Shown one piece after another: positions 10,686 through 22,339 of a stretch of DNA of 64,000 nt (the stretch's first letter is position 1; each line of letters starts with the position of its first letter). Where the stretch lies: assembly GCF_932276165.1 (NCBI RefSeq), contig NC_064007.1, positions 7,016,001-7,080,000 on the forward strand, written 5' to 3'. The stretch is from Plutella xylostella. Its lineage: Eukaryota > Arthropoda > Insecta > Lepidoptera > Plutellidae. The notes beneath the pieces were generated by a model. The model searched no databases, was not told where the DNA came from, and was given only the letters and a program-made list of their open reading frames with translations. A program made the position numbers and the translations under genes.

Positions 10686-12725
10686 CTACGGAACATCAAT
10701 TCTACAGAGAATATCCCTGGCGTGACACTCTGTCTGGTTCCCATTGCTATCTTCAAGAATGTAGACAAATCCAGACACTTGTTGAACTACTGTACACCTC
10801 TCGTAATTCGGAGTCAAACTAGCAGTCAAGTACGACTTTGAATCCATGCTTCGACGAACCCTACTGAGTTGGCAATCCTGTGAGCGACGACCACGAACTA
10901 CCAAACTGGCAGTAGCGTTATCAGCCGGTACACACTTCGAAGCACTCAACTCGTTGCATGAGTTCAAATGTCTAACCTCACTTGCATACGGTTCCCTGCT
11001 TTTAGAGACTCCTCTTTTATTGAGTAGGTTCAGAACATCAGGTGCGATATTAAAAGCACGCCAGAAATCTATACCTAACAGCAATTCTGAAGAAATATCA
11101 GGAACGACATAAAATTTCACGAAAGCCGTAACATCCTCTACAGTCACCGGTAAAATCTTAAAACCAGAAACCGGAGAATGTGATCCATTAGCCGTGATAA
11201 TGGATTTCTCCTCAGCTGGATACAACGTACCACAACTGGAGAGGGATTGGGCCGCCTTTCCGCCAATGACCGAAACTGTAGAACCCGAATCCAACAACCC
11301 TCTGCAACGATGGTGGTAAATCGCGACATCTAAATAAGGTCGCAAGCCACTGTCCGCGTCTCCATCACCTGCCTCTTCACAGCGGCGGCGACGGCGGTGG
11401 CGGCGACGGCGACGACGACGACTACCACTGCCGGAGGATTTGGTTCCAGGCTGCTCGTTGTTCACGCTTACCCCAGCAACGGTTGGTCCAGCAGGATCTG
11501 GCTTTTGTTGTAGTTTCGGTGGCTCAGCGACTGACGGACCACACCGTGGACACGTGTGCAAGGTGGCACCCTTTAAACCACAAGAGTAACACAATTGGGT
11601 GGGTGGTGCACTACATTGCCAAAGGTCATGTCCAAGAACCCTGCAACGAACGCAAAATAAGTCCACCTCGGTGTCTACGGCGTTAACCGAAAGTCGGTTC
11701 CTAGCCTGATAGGCTAAGTCCGGCGCTACCGAATTCGCAGAAACTCGGGGCGGCTCCGCGAAAGAGTCTGCTCGGTATTTGGCGTACTCCAGCTGCCTAC
11801 AGCGTTCCTTCAGCTCGTTCCAGTTCCCGACGTTTGTAAGAGCAAGCTGACTCGTGTAAAACGGTCTAAGGTTACCTTGTACTATCTCCAGCTGCTCTGA
11901 CTCCGGTAACGGCACGCTGAGCCTAGAAAAATAATTCCGCATTGTGCTTAAGTACTTTATGATGGATTCATCAGCACCTTGTGTCCGCGACCGCACCTCC
12001 TGTAATAAACGCCGATTATAATCGAATGGCAGGAACTCCTCATACAAACGAGCCTTAACCTCTTTCCAACTCGAGACCTCCTCCTTGACACCCCGAAACC
12101 AAAACAAGGCGTCACCGCTAAAAATTTCTGCGACGGAATTAAATAACGTCTCTACAGAGATACCTCGAGAATTGCAAAGCTCCTCCAGTCGCTGCACGAA
12201 TGCCTGTACACTATCACTGCCGTTAAAGACAAGGTTCAGTTTTTGGATCTGTGTGTGGTCCACCTTAGGACATGGCTCTATACACCCTACGACAGGGATA
12301 TCCTGTTTCTTTTCCTGCTCCTGATAAGCTTTAGAAATGTACTTCAGTTCGCTGTCCCTAGATTCGAGTTGTAAGAGCAAGTCCCCGAGCATACAAGTCT
12401 CCTCCTTACTGACGGCATTTATACGACCTAAGCGGTGATATAAATGGTTAGCCAATGATTCGCAACGCTTGATGTGTTTTAACTGCAAATTTGGTTTTGA
12501 AAGTGAGCTCTGCAAGTCTTTAATTTTGTTTTTAACTTTTTCTAACTCTGAGGTAACATCTCCCTCAAAGTAAATAACCTCGTCCGAAGGCATCCGCGTA
12601 GCCAATTCTGTTAATTGTAATCTTAATTGGTCCGCAGTGGCCTCAGGTTTGACACCTCGGACTGTGGCCTCGTATGTCAATTCATCTTTTAATAAAAGGT
12701 TGAAACATATCGGACGTTCCCCCAT
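10686..12725 (-). CDS. gag-protease polyprotein fused to an integrase C-terminal tail
   Basis: 679 aa, uninterrupted. Residues about 1-160: helical N-terminal region. About 165-340: retrotransposon gag capsid (FWFRGVKEEVSSW, LYEEFLP, KYLSTMRNYFSRL). About 357-400: a CCHC zinc knuckle (CX2CX4HX4C) followed by a variant Cys/His cluster. About 430-450: Arg-rich run. About 475-550: retropepsin-like protease with LLDSGSTVSVIGG and, farther on, LLLGIDFW. The last 50-60 residues (LTPNYERCTVVQQVSGFVYIL, then a CHARDI motif) look like the C-terminal module that ends Gypsy integrases, not like gag. I infer an in-frame deletion of RT, RNase H and most of integrase. It would assemble particles and process them but cannot copy itself. 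Confidence 0.88.
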   Translation of the reverse strand: MGERPICFNLLLKDELTYEATVRGVKPEATADQLRLQLTELATRMPSDEVIYFEGDVTSELEKVKNKIKDLQSSLSKPNLQLKHIKRCESLANHLYHRLGRINAVSKEETCMLGDLLLQLESRDSELKYISKAYQEQEKKQDIPVVGCIEPCPKVDHTQIQKLNLVFNGSDSVQAFVQRLEELCNSRGISVETLFNSVAEIFSGDALFWFRGVKEEVSSWKEVKARLYEEFLPFDYNRRLLQEVRSRTQGADESIIKYLSTMRNYFSRLSVPLPESEQLEIVQGNLRPFYTSQLALTNVGNWNELKERCRQLEYAKYRADSFAEPPRVSANSVAPDLAYQARNRLSVNAVDTEVDLFCVRCRVLGHDLWQCSAPPTQLCYSCGLKGATLHTCPRCGPSVAEPPKLQQKPDPAGPTVAGVSVNNEQPGTKSSGSGSRRRRRRRHRRRRRCEEAGDGDADSGLRPYLDVAIYHHRCRGLLDSGSTVSVIGGKAAQSLSSCGTLYPAEEKSIITANGSHSPVSGFKILPVTVEDVTAFVKFYVVPDISSELLLGIDFWRAFNIAPDVLNLLNKRGVSKSREPYASEVRHLNSCNELSASKCVPADNATASLVVRGRRSQDCQLSRVRRSMDSKSYLTASLTPNYERCTVVQQVSGFVYILEDSNGNQTECHARDILCRIDVP

Positions 12726-12770
12726 GATGTTACAACAATATGGATCTAATCCCTAAGGTAGCACACGTTC

Positions 12771-13172
12771 AAATCAATTTGTGACCCCAGGCTGTATCAA
12801 CGTTCAATGTAAAGGTCGAACAATAAACACCAATATAAAAATAAATGCTTTCCCATTAAAGTGTGTTTCAGTAAGTCTAAGTACAATATTAAACTTAAGT
12901 AAAGTTAAGTTATAACTGACAGTTAAATGATGTGTAAAACAATACATTAACTCATAAAAGGTTGACCTTGTAAATCAATTTGTGATCCCAGGCTGTATCA
13001 ACGTTCAATGTAAAGGTCGAACAATAAACACCAATATAAAAATAAATGCTTTCCCATTAAAGTGTGTTTCAGTAAGTCTAAGTACAATATTAAACTTAAG
13101 TAAAGTTAAGTTATAACTGACAGTTAAATGATGTGTAAAACAATACATTAACTCATAAAAGGTTGACCTTGT
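12771..13172. repeat. 201-bp tandem duplication in the LTR element leader
   Basis: Two head-to-tail copies, 12771-12971 and 12972-13172, nearly identical (for example GTGACCCCAG versus GTGATCCCAG). They lie between the gag start and the primer site, in the region where packaging signals usually sit in LTR elements. A role in packaging is a guess. Confidence 0.9.
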
Positions 13173-13660
13173 AAAAAAATTTGGTTATTTTTTATAAAAA
13201 ATTGATAAAACAAAACTGTAATTATTAAAAGTTGAGTGTTTAAGTTAAACAGACAATAACAATGTCTCAGCAAAATTGTTTAAAAACAATCACCAACTGT
13301 TCAATAATTAACTAAATAAAATTCCAGCAGAAGGTTTTCCTTTCAATAACGTTTGGAATAAGAGGTTATACAAATTTAACGCAATCTCAACAAAAAAATA
13401 AGGCATGTTAAGTCAATAAAATAAAATGTCTGAAATAAGAGGTTAAAATTTTTAACACAATATCCACACAGAAAAATATAGCCTTATTAAGTTAATAAAT
13501 TAAAAAAAAAGAAACCTTCTGCAGTGATTCTCTGTCAGCACGTCACGATGACACACGCAAAACACACACAAGAAATTATAATACTAATTAATTTCTAATT
13601 ACCCCCCGGGTAGACTCAGGCCTGTCTAAGCGATAGATTAGACTATAAGCTAACGGATTA

Positions 13661-13678
13661 AACTCTGCTCGGGCGCCA
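13661..13678 (-). promoter_or_regulatory. putative tRNA primer binding site
   Basis: On the coding strand TGGCGCCCGAGCAG starts 2 nt after the 5' LTR end. The TGGCGCC start is the complement of a tRNA 3' end of the tRNA-Lys type; the match beyond about 10 nt is not confirmed. Confidence 0.6.
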
Positions 13679-13680
13679 AA

Positions 13681-15314
13681 TGTAAGCCTATTTTCCACTG
13701 TGTAGTGGGTAGTGAAATTACAATGAGGTGGAAAATAAAAATATCAGAATGTGGTACAGTTATTAATATTTATTTATCCAAACCCTGCCTCACACAATAT
13801 TTTATAACTCAAATAGGTCTAAAATGAGACCAGGGATTAAGTCCTTATAATTGTCTGGTTGAAGTATACAAGGTATTGCAAGGAAATTACATTAAAGTGG
13901 GGAAACCAAAGGTTCTACCCCTGTGTTTCACGCCACAGGGATAGAAAGATGGTATTAACCCCAGAGAAACTTCTATATTACTTCAATGGGATAGCAGTTT
14001 AACGTTAAGGCCCCGTAACCGAAGGACGTTGATAGCCTAGCGCCTACAAAAGGTTCAAAGTGCAATTTAGATACTACTGCCCGTTCTAACGGGGCTCCCT
14101 ACGAAGTAAAAAAAAATAAAATAAAGGTTTTAACCCGCTAGAGTCCACCCGGGTTCTGCCTTTGCAATCCTACATTCAGCAGCGGCGTTAGAAGGCTGAT
14201 GCCGCTGAAGATTAATAGAAATCCTAAGGAAATTCCTCAGTATCCGCTCAACGAACATACAACGGCCAACCTGGACTGCCGGACGGGGCCAGGACAGGAG
14301 CTCCGGACGGCTCGTGGCTCGCTGACGGCTCTGGTCACCAACGACACCTTCTGGAATCGCGAGAAACAGCCTTGGGTCAAGGATGGGTCGTTAAGGACAG
14401 CGAAGGCCTAGCTAACATGTCTCAAGTGACGTGTCTTGAATGGCCCCTGGGTATTTCTAACCTAAAACCTACGGTCAATCACTAATCAAACGATTATGGG
14501 AAGGTTAGATCTCGTCTCAAAGGCGGTAGCTTTGCTGTTTAAACGTGACACTTGCAAAATAACCTAATCGACACGTGGAAGGTCATGGCGCTTACCTTGG
14601 GGTTGGGTCTGGTGACACGCGTCTGGCAATCGCACGCTTCACCGGGCAGGATTGAAATTGCTGTAAAAGAAATACGCGGGGTTAGACGTTGCTACGTGTA
14701 GAAATAAAGACAAGGCAGATGGCTTTCGAAATCCAAAGTCATCGGAAATCGAATAACAACGAAATGCTAGTTTACTCACTCGGCAATTCAGGTTAGGTAC
14801 ACATGGTGTGATGCTGCGTGGGTGTCTGTGGCACGTATCTGGTAACTGCAAAGAAACAACTTAGTCAGAATCTATCTCGTAGACCAATCAGATAACCTGA
14901 ACCCACGATCGAAATACTCACCAGGAAATATGAAGCAAGGAACTTGGTACCAATACGGCCTGCGCCACGCGGGCGGGAAGAAAAATCTAACCACACATTT
15001 ACTCGAGACGTTCTGACAGAGAATGGTTTGCCTCCTTGCCAGTTCCGAAAAAAGCCGTCACCGGGGATGTCAGCTCATCGTCACAAAACTACTCTGTGGC
15101 TAGTCAGCACGATCATTGTTCTGAGCGTCATGTCGCCACTGACCACTGTCCGATGACGATCTGGCACGAGTTTTCTCAAAGGACCACAGACAACAACTGA
15201 AAATCTATCCTGTGTGTCGAATTTGACAGCTGATACTTGACAAGACTAACAAAGTAAACAAACAGAATGTAAACAATAAACGAAATGTTAAGTTACAAAA
15301 ATAATGGTGTTACA
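13681..15314 (-). repeat. 5' LTR
   Basis: Direct repeat of 8625-10258, same length, no difference noticed. It should carry the promoter for the minus-strand transcript of the element. Confidence 0.95.
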
Positions 15315-15318
15315 CAAC

Positions 15319-17638
15319 GCTCAAATGAATATCTCAATGTCACCGCTTTTCATGGGCTCTTGCCCGCGCATCGATTTCCCACCAGATATGAAAACTGTCT
15401 CGACCATGTTCTAGTCAAAACTTGTTGCCCTGCCTCTACATTAGTCCTTGAAGCTACCATTACGGATCACTCTCCTGTAATTTTCTGCCTTGATCACTCA
15501 GGTTTAAAACGGAATAAAAAACAAATCGTATCCCGCACAAATTATCCCGCTGTTTTAAAAGACATTGAAAATAAAAACTTTTCACTAATATACTCAATGA
15601 GTGATGTAAATGAGGCAACTGATACTTTGATTAATATTATTAAATCGGTAATCGACACACATACGATTTCAACTATAATTCCATGTCGTCAAAGAATCAT
15701 AAAACCATGGATCACACTAGGATTGTTGAGATGTATCCATAATAGAGACAACATGCACAAAACTTTAAAAAAACAACCCGATAATCTGGTACTTAAAATA
15801 ACATATAAACGCTACCGCAATTTTTGTAATATCCTCCTCCGTAAGCTTAAATGTAACTATGAGAAGTCAGAATTTGATAAAGCCCGTAATAACGCAAAAA
15901 AAACCTGGGAAGTAATTAAGAAAGTCACGGATACCTCACGTACCATATCATCTCCTTCAGAATTATTAAATATATCTCATAATGCCAGCCTCTCAGTTAA
16001 CGAGGTAAACAGATATTTCGCTAATATAGGGAAAGATTTAGCTGATAAGATAACTCCTAACCCTAACTATGTACCGCCATCTGTAGGTAGCAACCCCGTT
16101 TCGCCATCTAACTCTCTTACCCTTCTTGAAGTGACTGCTGAAGACATTCGCGCTATCATCTTGAACCTGCGTAGCGATGCAGCCGCTGGATGGGATTGGA
16201 TTTCCTTCAAATTTTTAAAGTCCGCAGAACACACCTTGACCCCAATAATAACATTTATCTGTAACTTAGCAATCAGGACGGGTAAATTTCCTAGAGCGCT
16301 AAAAAAAGCAATGGTTCTTCCTATACACAAGAGTGGAGACAGAATGTTAGTGAACAATTACAGACCTATATCTATATTGCCCTCACTTTCTAAAATCCTA
16401 GAAAGAGTTATCAATACTGCTCTAGTCAGTTTCCTGGAAAACAATTCCCTTCTGTCTAAAAATCAATTTGGTTTCAGAAAGAGTCTTTCGACGGAAGATG
16501 CAGTATTATCACTCACTGACTTTCTAGTTAAAAAAATTGACGACAAGTATAAGTGTCTTGGTATCTTCCTTGACTTATCCAAGGCTTTCGACACGGTGTC
16601 TGTCCCACTATTGATAAAAAAACTAGAAAAGTTTGGTGTCAGGGGCATTGCCCTGGATCTTCTAATTGATTACCTAACCGATAGAACCCAATTTATAAAA
16701 ATTGACTCTCATATCAGTGACACACTTTCAGTTAACTATGGCGTGCCCCAGGGTAGCATCCTGGATCCAACCCTCTTCCTCATCTATGTTAATGAGCTCT
16801 GCAATATAACAGCAAATCAATCCAGCATCTTCGCCTATGCTGATGACACGGCAATTATCGCTTATGGACGGACCTGGGAGGAAACCATTGCAATTGCAGA
16901 AAGTGTTCTTTCTCTGGTTATGACGTGGCTCACAAATAACCTTCTGACTTTAAATATACTAAAAACCAAATATTTAACATTTGCGATTAGACCAAGCGAC
17001 CACCCTCAAGAATTAACTATTCATGCTCACACATGTCAGAATACGCCGGTGCAGTGCTCCTGTCTTGCCTTAAGTAGTGTCAAATCAATAAAATATTTGG
17101 GTGTCGTTCTAGATTGCTGTCTCAACTGGTATGAACATCTTAATTATCTAATGAACAGAACCAGGAAACTAATATTCATCTTTAAAAAACTCAGAAATTC
17201 TGCTGACAATGAAACCTTAAGAATGGCCTACACGGCACTCTGTGAGTCGATCCTTACTTACTGTATCCCTGTCTGGGGAGGTTCATCGAAGACTACTTTT
17301 ATAGATCTGGAAAGGTCGCAGAGAGCAGTGCTCAAAGTTTTATTTCGAAAACCTTTCCGGTATCCTACAAAACAATTATACAGCGAACTCTCCCTTCTAA
17401 CCGTTAGACAACGCGAACTAAGGATGCTGCTCGAAGAAGACCTAAACCTCCCTTCCACAACTTTGATGTGCGTACAACATTTGCTAAAAAACAATTCAGC
17501 TACCAAAGTTCTAAATTATATAACTATATTAATAACTCCCTCGATCTTATATCTTCCACTAAGTACAAATGTAAAAATAAATTAAAAATCTGGCTCTTAA
17601 CGTTAGACTACGATAGCACTGAATCCATAATAAAATAA
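15319..17638 (+). CDS. LINE-1 ORF2, end of endonuclease plus reverse transcriptase (C-terminal frameshift)
   Basis: Continues the frame left at 8624. Endonuclease motifs LDHVLV and TDHSPV come first. RT motifs follow: GIFLDLSKAFDTVS (motif A Asp), NYGVPQGSILDP, and FAYADDTAI (catalytic YADD) at about 16830-16860, then LTYCIPVWGG near 17255. The open frame ends at 17585, but from about 17455 homologous-looking sequence (FSYQSSKLYNYINNSL) continues in another frame to a stop at 17638. A one-base indel has therefore altered the last roughly 60 residues. With the LTR insertion this makes the copy non-functional. Confidence 0.85.
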
Positions 17639-17729
17639 CTCATATTTTGCCACTTTTCCGTAAATCAACTATATAATCATTTCATTCATTCATTCGTAAT
17701 CAAATCACAAACACAACATCTTATAAATG

Positions 17730-17853
<124 letters not shown>

Positions 17854-18249
17854 ACACTCAAACAGACACAAGCATTCAATCCAATCGAGATGTACAAATA
17901 GAAATACTTACCTATGTTATTTGTATTAACTACTATAGTAATATTCTAGCTTTGTAAATTGTTAAACTTAAACTAAAATCTTTTACTTAATTAGATTTTC
18001 AAAGATAAAAACCCTAAACAATGTTATTTTGATAAGTTACTAACTACTTTTGTGTACTATATCGGTGAGTGACCACTGATCCTCATCTTACAGGTTTTTA
18101 CCTAGTTTGAGTATCAGGGGACATATTATTCATGCATATATATAGCTTACATCTATGCTTGTTAACTTTGTTTTTTTTTGTAATTAAGTTTAAGTTTGGC
18201 TATGAAATAAATTATTATTTATTTTATTATTATTATTATTATTTTTTAT

Positions 18250-18845
18250 TATCCTTTTTGAACATGGGTTTTATGATTGTAGTTTTGAGCCCCATTGGAA
18301 ATTTTTCCTCTACAATACATAAATTTATAATGTGACATAGCAAGTGGCATATTAGGTCTTAAGTGGCATACTTTACTACTTTAGTATTGATATTGTATTG
18401 ATGTATTGACCCGTACTCGATGTTTTTTTTTAGAGACTTAATTATGTTTTATATTTCCAACGGATTTGTTGGTTTCATATATATTGAATTGTTATTTTTA
18501 TTGGAGAGTGTTATTTTGTTTTTACTAGTATTTTCGTGTCGATTGATCGTATCAACATAGTGATTATTAAATGATTGTTAAATGTCTCTGGGTTGATTGA
18601 TTACTTTATTATGTACCACTATTTGTTTTATTGATTCTTTCGGAAATATTGGTTTTGCGTTTTTTATTACTTTCCAGGTTGCTTTTGATATATTTTTTGA
18701 TGATTGTAGTTGATTTATAGACATGATGCCATGTAGTGATCTAGTTCTGTTAAGATAAGTGATATTAAAAGTGTAGGTTCTAAAGTACGTTGTCACCGAC
18801 AAACCGTTTCCAATTTATAAGTAGCGAATATATTCGCCCACTCGC
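18250..18845 (-). mobile_element. LINE-B, 5' part separated by the LINE-1 insertion
   Basis: Matches the D-side copy at about 60070-60655. It codes on the minus strand for a fragment with ISKATWKVIKNAKPIF (18802-18578), the region upstream of RT. The junction with LINE-1 is the TTTTTTAT duplication at 18242-18249. Confidence 0.75.
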
Positions 18846-19311
18846 GACGTCATCCTTTGTTCACCTTAGATCTAGACGCATTGATTTGCACGGCGTTCAG
18901 TCTCTGCTCACCACTCTGGCAACTACCCGCTCATAATAAATCTCATACGTACCTACCTTGTCTGCGAGAACCTAACTCGTCAAATCTAGACTTTAATAAT
19001 TCTTATTGTACTAATAAAGTGTTTATACGTTATTCCCATCTGGGTAAGTTGTGCAAACCTTCTTATGTTAGTAGGTAATTAGCTGTGTATCATTGTGTTT
19101 TATGCTGTGCATTTTTAAATATAAAACCGTTGACCTTTTGTCATTGAAAATAACCGTTGGTTAAATTAGTGCCATGCCTTTTGCTTATTACAGTGCTTCT
19201 TTTCTATTTCTTGTCAGAAAGTAACTGTCTGACTCTCTTACTATAGAATAGATTTGACATTTATTAGGTTTTGTATTTATTCCAGACAACTCTCTCTCTC
19301 TCTCTTTCAGG
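18846..19311. other. non-coding segment shared with the D side
   Basis: Nearly identical to about 60660-61400 on the D side apart from an insertion there (60886-61178). No gene seen. Holds a CT-repeat tract at about 19291-19308. Confidence 0.5.
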
Positions 19312-20780
19312 CTATGTGTCCCATATGGTGGTGGGGTCTGCCTTCCCCGTTTTCTCTCTCCGCTTCGCCCTGTCTCCAACGTCGTCTTCAGAGACTTGGC
19401 AGTGTCGTAGGTCTTTTTGCACTACGTCTATCCATCTGGTTTTAGGTCTTCCTCGGGATCTTCGACCGGGGGCGGACAGGCGCAGTGCTTCGTTTCCAAC
19501 ATAGTCAGGTGGTCTTCTCTTGACATGTCCGAACCATCGTAAGCGGTTTTCTTGGAGTTTGTCGGCGATGTCGCATACTCCCAGGCTGCCGCGAACGTAC
19601 TCATTGCGGATTCTGTCAAGCCTTGTGACCCCGCACATCCACCTCAACATCTTCATTTCAGCCGCTTGGACCGCTCTGACATGCGTTTGCGTCGCTGCCC
19701 AGGTCTCACTGCCATACATTAGGACCGGGCGTATGATGGTTTTGTACACAAGACCTTTCAACCTTACCGGCATTTTTCTGTCACAAGTAACACCAGTTAC
19801 TTCGCGCCATTTTAGCCAGGCGGCAGCTATTCTGTGTTGGATGTTATATTCCACTTTACCAGAACTGTGCATCATGTTTCCCAAATACTTATAGTGGTCG
19901 CACTTGATGATTTGTTGGCCGTCGATGATGATGGGGCTGTCACCTGGGTCTGGTTCGTTGCATGCCATGTATTGGGTAATGGGTTTAAGTAACACTTAGC
20001 TTTAGGCCGCCTTTTTGCAACTGATGTTTCCACTCCAGAAGGGCCTTTTGTAGGGAGGTTCTGCTCTCCGTGCTACATCGTCCGCGTATATAAACGTCCA
20101 CGCAGCCGTACTCTGTGCTGTTTCCGTCAGCGCATCCAGGACCAAGCAAAACAGGAAAGGGCTTAGGACTGAACCTTGGTGTACCCCTTCTGCTACAGCA
20201 ATGAGCCGAGGAGCACCTACAACCGTCCTCACAACAGACCTTGCATTTTTATACATGTCCGCAATACAGGGGACAGTTCTTTGCACGGTATTCTTCGGCA
20301 ATAGTATTTAGAGCGAACATAGGATCCGTAGTGGATACGCCGGGAACAAAGCCGTAGTGTTTTTTTGAGAGTGAGCACTCCTGCCTCAGTCGGCTATCAA
20401 TCACTCTTTCGTACAACTTCATTGTATGGCACATAAGTTTGACTCCACGGTAATTATTACACTCAAGTTTACTTCCTTTCCCTTTGTAGATGGGTACGAT
20501 TGTGCTTAATCCCCATGCAGATGGCATTTTCGATGTCTCCATCATGCGATTGAAGAAGTTTGTGAGTAGAATAATGCCGTGGTCACTAAGGCACTTCCAT
20601 GCTTCTACGGGTATTCCGTCGGGACCTACTGCTTTCATATTCGACATCTTTTGCAGAGCCCTCTTTACTTCCCATGGATTTATTGGAGCAATCAAACCTT
20701 GGTTTTTTTGTGCTTCTGGGAGATTGATATTAACGGGTATTTTGTTTAACAGATCTTCGTAATATTTTTGCCAGATTTTT
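19312..20780 (-). pseudogene. RTE-like LINE reverse transcriptase, 5'-truncated and frame-broken
   Basis: Three overlapping minus-strand frames make one RT: 20695-20249 (MKAVGPDGIPVEAWK, NNYRGVKLMCHTMKLYERV), 20301-20002 (VHQGSVLSPFLFCLVLDAL and the catalytic FIYADDV) and 19995-19312 (YKYLGNMM, RPVLMYGSETWA, RLRWFGHVKRR, GRPKTRWIDVV). The order and the YLG..LMYGSETW..RWFGHV..GRP.TRW string are characteristic of RTE-type elements. Frame breaks near 20270 and 20000 make it a pseudogene. The 3' end is close to 19300. A shortened copy lies at about 61390-61583 on the D side. Confidence 0.8.
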
Positions 20781-21902
20781 GCCTAATATTTATTCAAGAT
20801 AACTGAAAAACTTTAATAACGCAATGTAGGATTTCATAGTAATTTGCCTTGGTTCCATAAATGCTCTCTGTATTGCGCTTTTAGTGCCATCTGTTGGTTG
20901 TATCCGGAACTGTCTGTCTGTCTGTCTGTTACTCTTTCACGCCAAAACTACTGAACGGATTTGAATGAAATTTGGTATACATATGGTTTAGACCCTGAGA
21001 AAGAACATAGGCTTTTTATTGCGAAACGGAGGTTGTAAGGGGTTAAAAGGGAGGGTTAAAAGTTGTATTATGCGATTACTTAATTTTAAAAGATAAAAAT
21101 ATGACGGCTGACTAGCGTAGTGGTTAGTGACCCTGACTGCTATGCCGAAGGACCCGGGTTCGTTTCCCGGCTGCGGCAGATCTTTTTTTAAAGAAACTTT
21201 AAACTTCGACCTGTGAGGGGATTCAAATTCAAATTCAAATGGTTTAATCGACGTAAAATTTTACAATTATTTGTCGATAGTCATCTACCACCATTTTACA
21301 ATGGATGAAATAGGGGTTCAAATTTTGTATGAAGTTCGTCATTTTTGAAGATAAAAACATTATATTATTTTTTATTTAGGCACTAAATAAGAAACAAATA
21401 AAAAATTTAGCATTTTAAATTTTTTACCAGTGTTGACCAATACCATATAGTAGTTGAAAGTTTTATGAGAAGTTTTAGAAATACGTTCATATATGGCGGA
21501 TCGCGGTATGGTTTGGTCTTAGCTGATGTACTTACTGTACTTACTTTACAATACGAGGTTTCATTCATATTGAATATGGTGCTTATGTTAGAAAACATAG
21601 AAAATAGAGTTTATAATGGGTGTTCGTCATTTTTTAAGATAAAACTATGAAACTTAGTACGTACTGTGTCTTAAGATAAAATGTGCAGAGATTTTCTATA
21701 AATGGAATTCCCATGACTGACACGCACACGATATCAACGCAGTCTAAACCATAGACTTAGTCTATACTGGCGTAAGTATATACTAAGTCTATGGTCTAAA
21801 CGGCTAAACCTAGGCACTTGAAATTTGAAAGGGACGTAGCGTAGTTTAGGTACCGTAGATTCCCACAAAAACGGGAGTTAGCGGTTGAAATTCGGCATTT
21901 AA
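20781..21902. other. intergenic stretch with small repeat fragments
   Basis: Holds a Helitron-like 5' fragment (about 20905-21010: TGTCTG repeats then TTTCACGCCAAAACTACTG), a tRNA-like SINE head (21103-21179) and a 13-bp-arm hairpin (21749-21761 with 21782-21794, CCATAGACTTAGT). No gene seen. Confidence 0.5.
21103..21179 (+). mobile_element. tRNA-derived SINE head fragment
   Basis: TAGCGTAGTGGTTAGTGAC (A-box region) and GGGTTCGTTTCCCGG (B-box arm) match the head of the SINE at 52479-52737. The rest of the element is not recognisable, so this is a decayed or chimeric copy rather than a tRNA gene. Confidence 0.6.
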
Positions 21903-21906
21903 CTTA

Positions 21907-22066
21907 GGCTGTTTTTACAGCATGCAGATTTCATTACGCACGCGGGATTTCCTTGCACGCTTTCATACAAGTATTCATTGTAACGCGTGGAATATGCACG
22001 CGAGATGCGGGAAAATGGGGTTCTATCCCGCGTGCGTGATGAAATCTGCATGCTGTTAAAACAGCC
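21907..22066. mobile_element. 160-bp MITE, TTA target site
   Basis: Long inverted ends: GGCTGTTTTTACAGCATGCA at the left, and the complement of the right end is the same apart from one base. Similarity runs about 43 bp in. TTA flanks at 21904-21906 and 22067-22069. PIF/Harbinger-like. Confidence 0.8.
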
Positions 22067-22339
22067 TTAAAGCTTAGTTACAATAGGATATTGCAAGATA
22101 CCTATACTCTGTCCATTATATTATTGGTTTTTTGACATTCGAAATCCCATACATACATATTTGATGACTGCAAAGGAAAACCAACTTTACTTGCCAGGTA
22201 TAAGGAAACTTCAAAAATACAATAAATTATTAAATTAAATAACTAACATAGTGGAAGCTCTATAGATGTTTTCAATTTAACACATCTGCACACCTACAGG
22301 TGCGACAAACTTATCTGTTCCACTGTTTGTGGCACTGTA

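Larger units (their letters stand above)
8625..15314 (-). mobile_element. LTR retrotransposon, gag-protease only, with apparently identical LTRs
   Basis: 6690 bp inserted in LINE-1 ORF2, flanked by a 4-bp target duplication CAAC (8621-8624 and 15315-15318). Both LTRs are 1634 bp, start TGTAAG, end GTTACA, and look identical by eye. Transcription runs on the minus strand: the 5' LTR is 13681-15314, the primer site 13661-13678, the single long ORF 12725-10686, the 3' LTR 8625-10258. No reverse transcriptase, RNase H or integrase core is present in the 3.4-kb interior, so it needs proteins from a complete relative. Gypsy-group by gag and protease style and the 4-bp duplication. Apparently identical LTRs imply a very recent insertion. 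Confidence 0.93.

Noticed and set aside
10846..12324. Plus-strand frames over the gag gene
   Set aside because: Shadows of the 679-aa minus-strand gag-protease frame, which has clear domains.
19254..19504. Plus-strand small ORFs at 19254-19504 and 61343-61617
   Set aside because: Antisense to the RTE C-terminal region and low-complexity CT tract.
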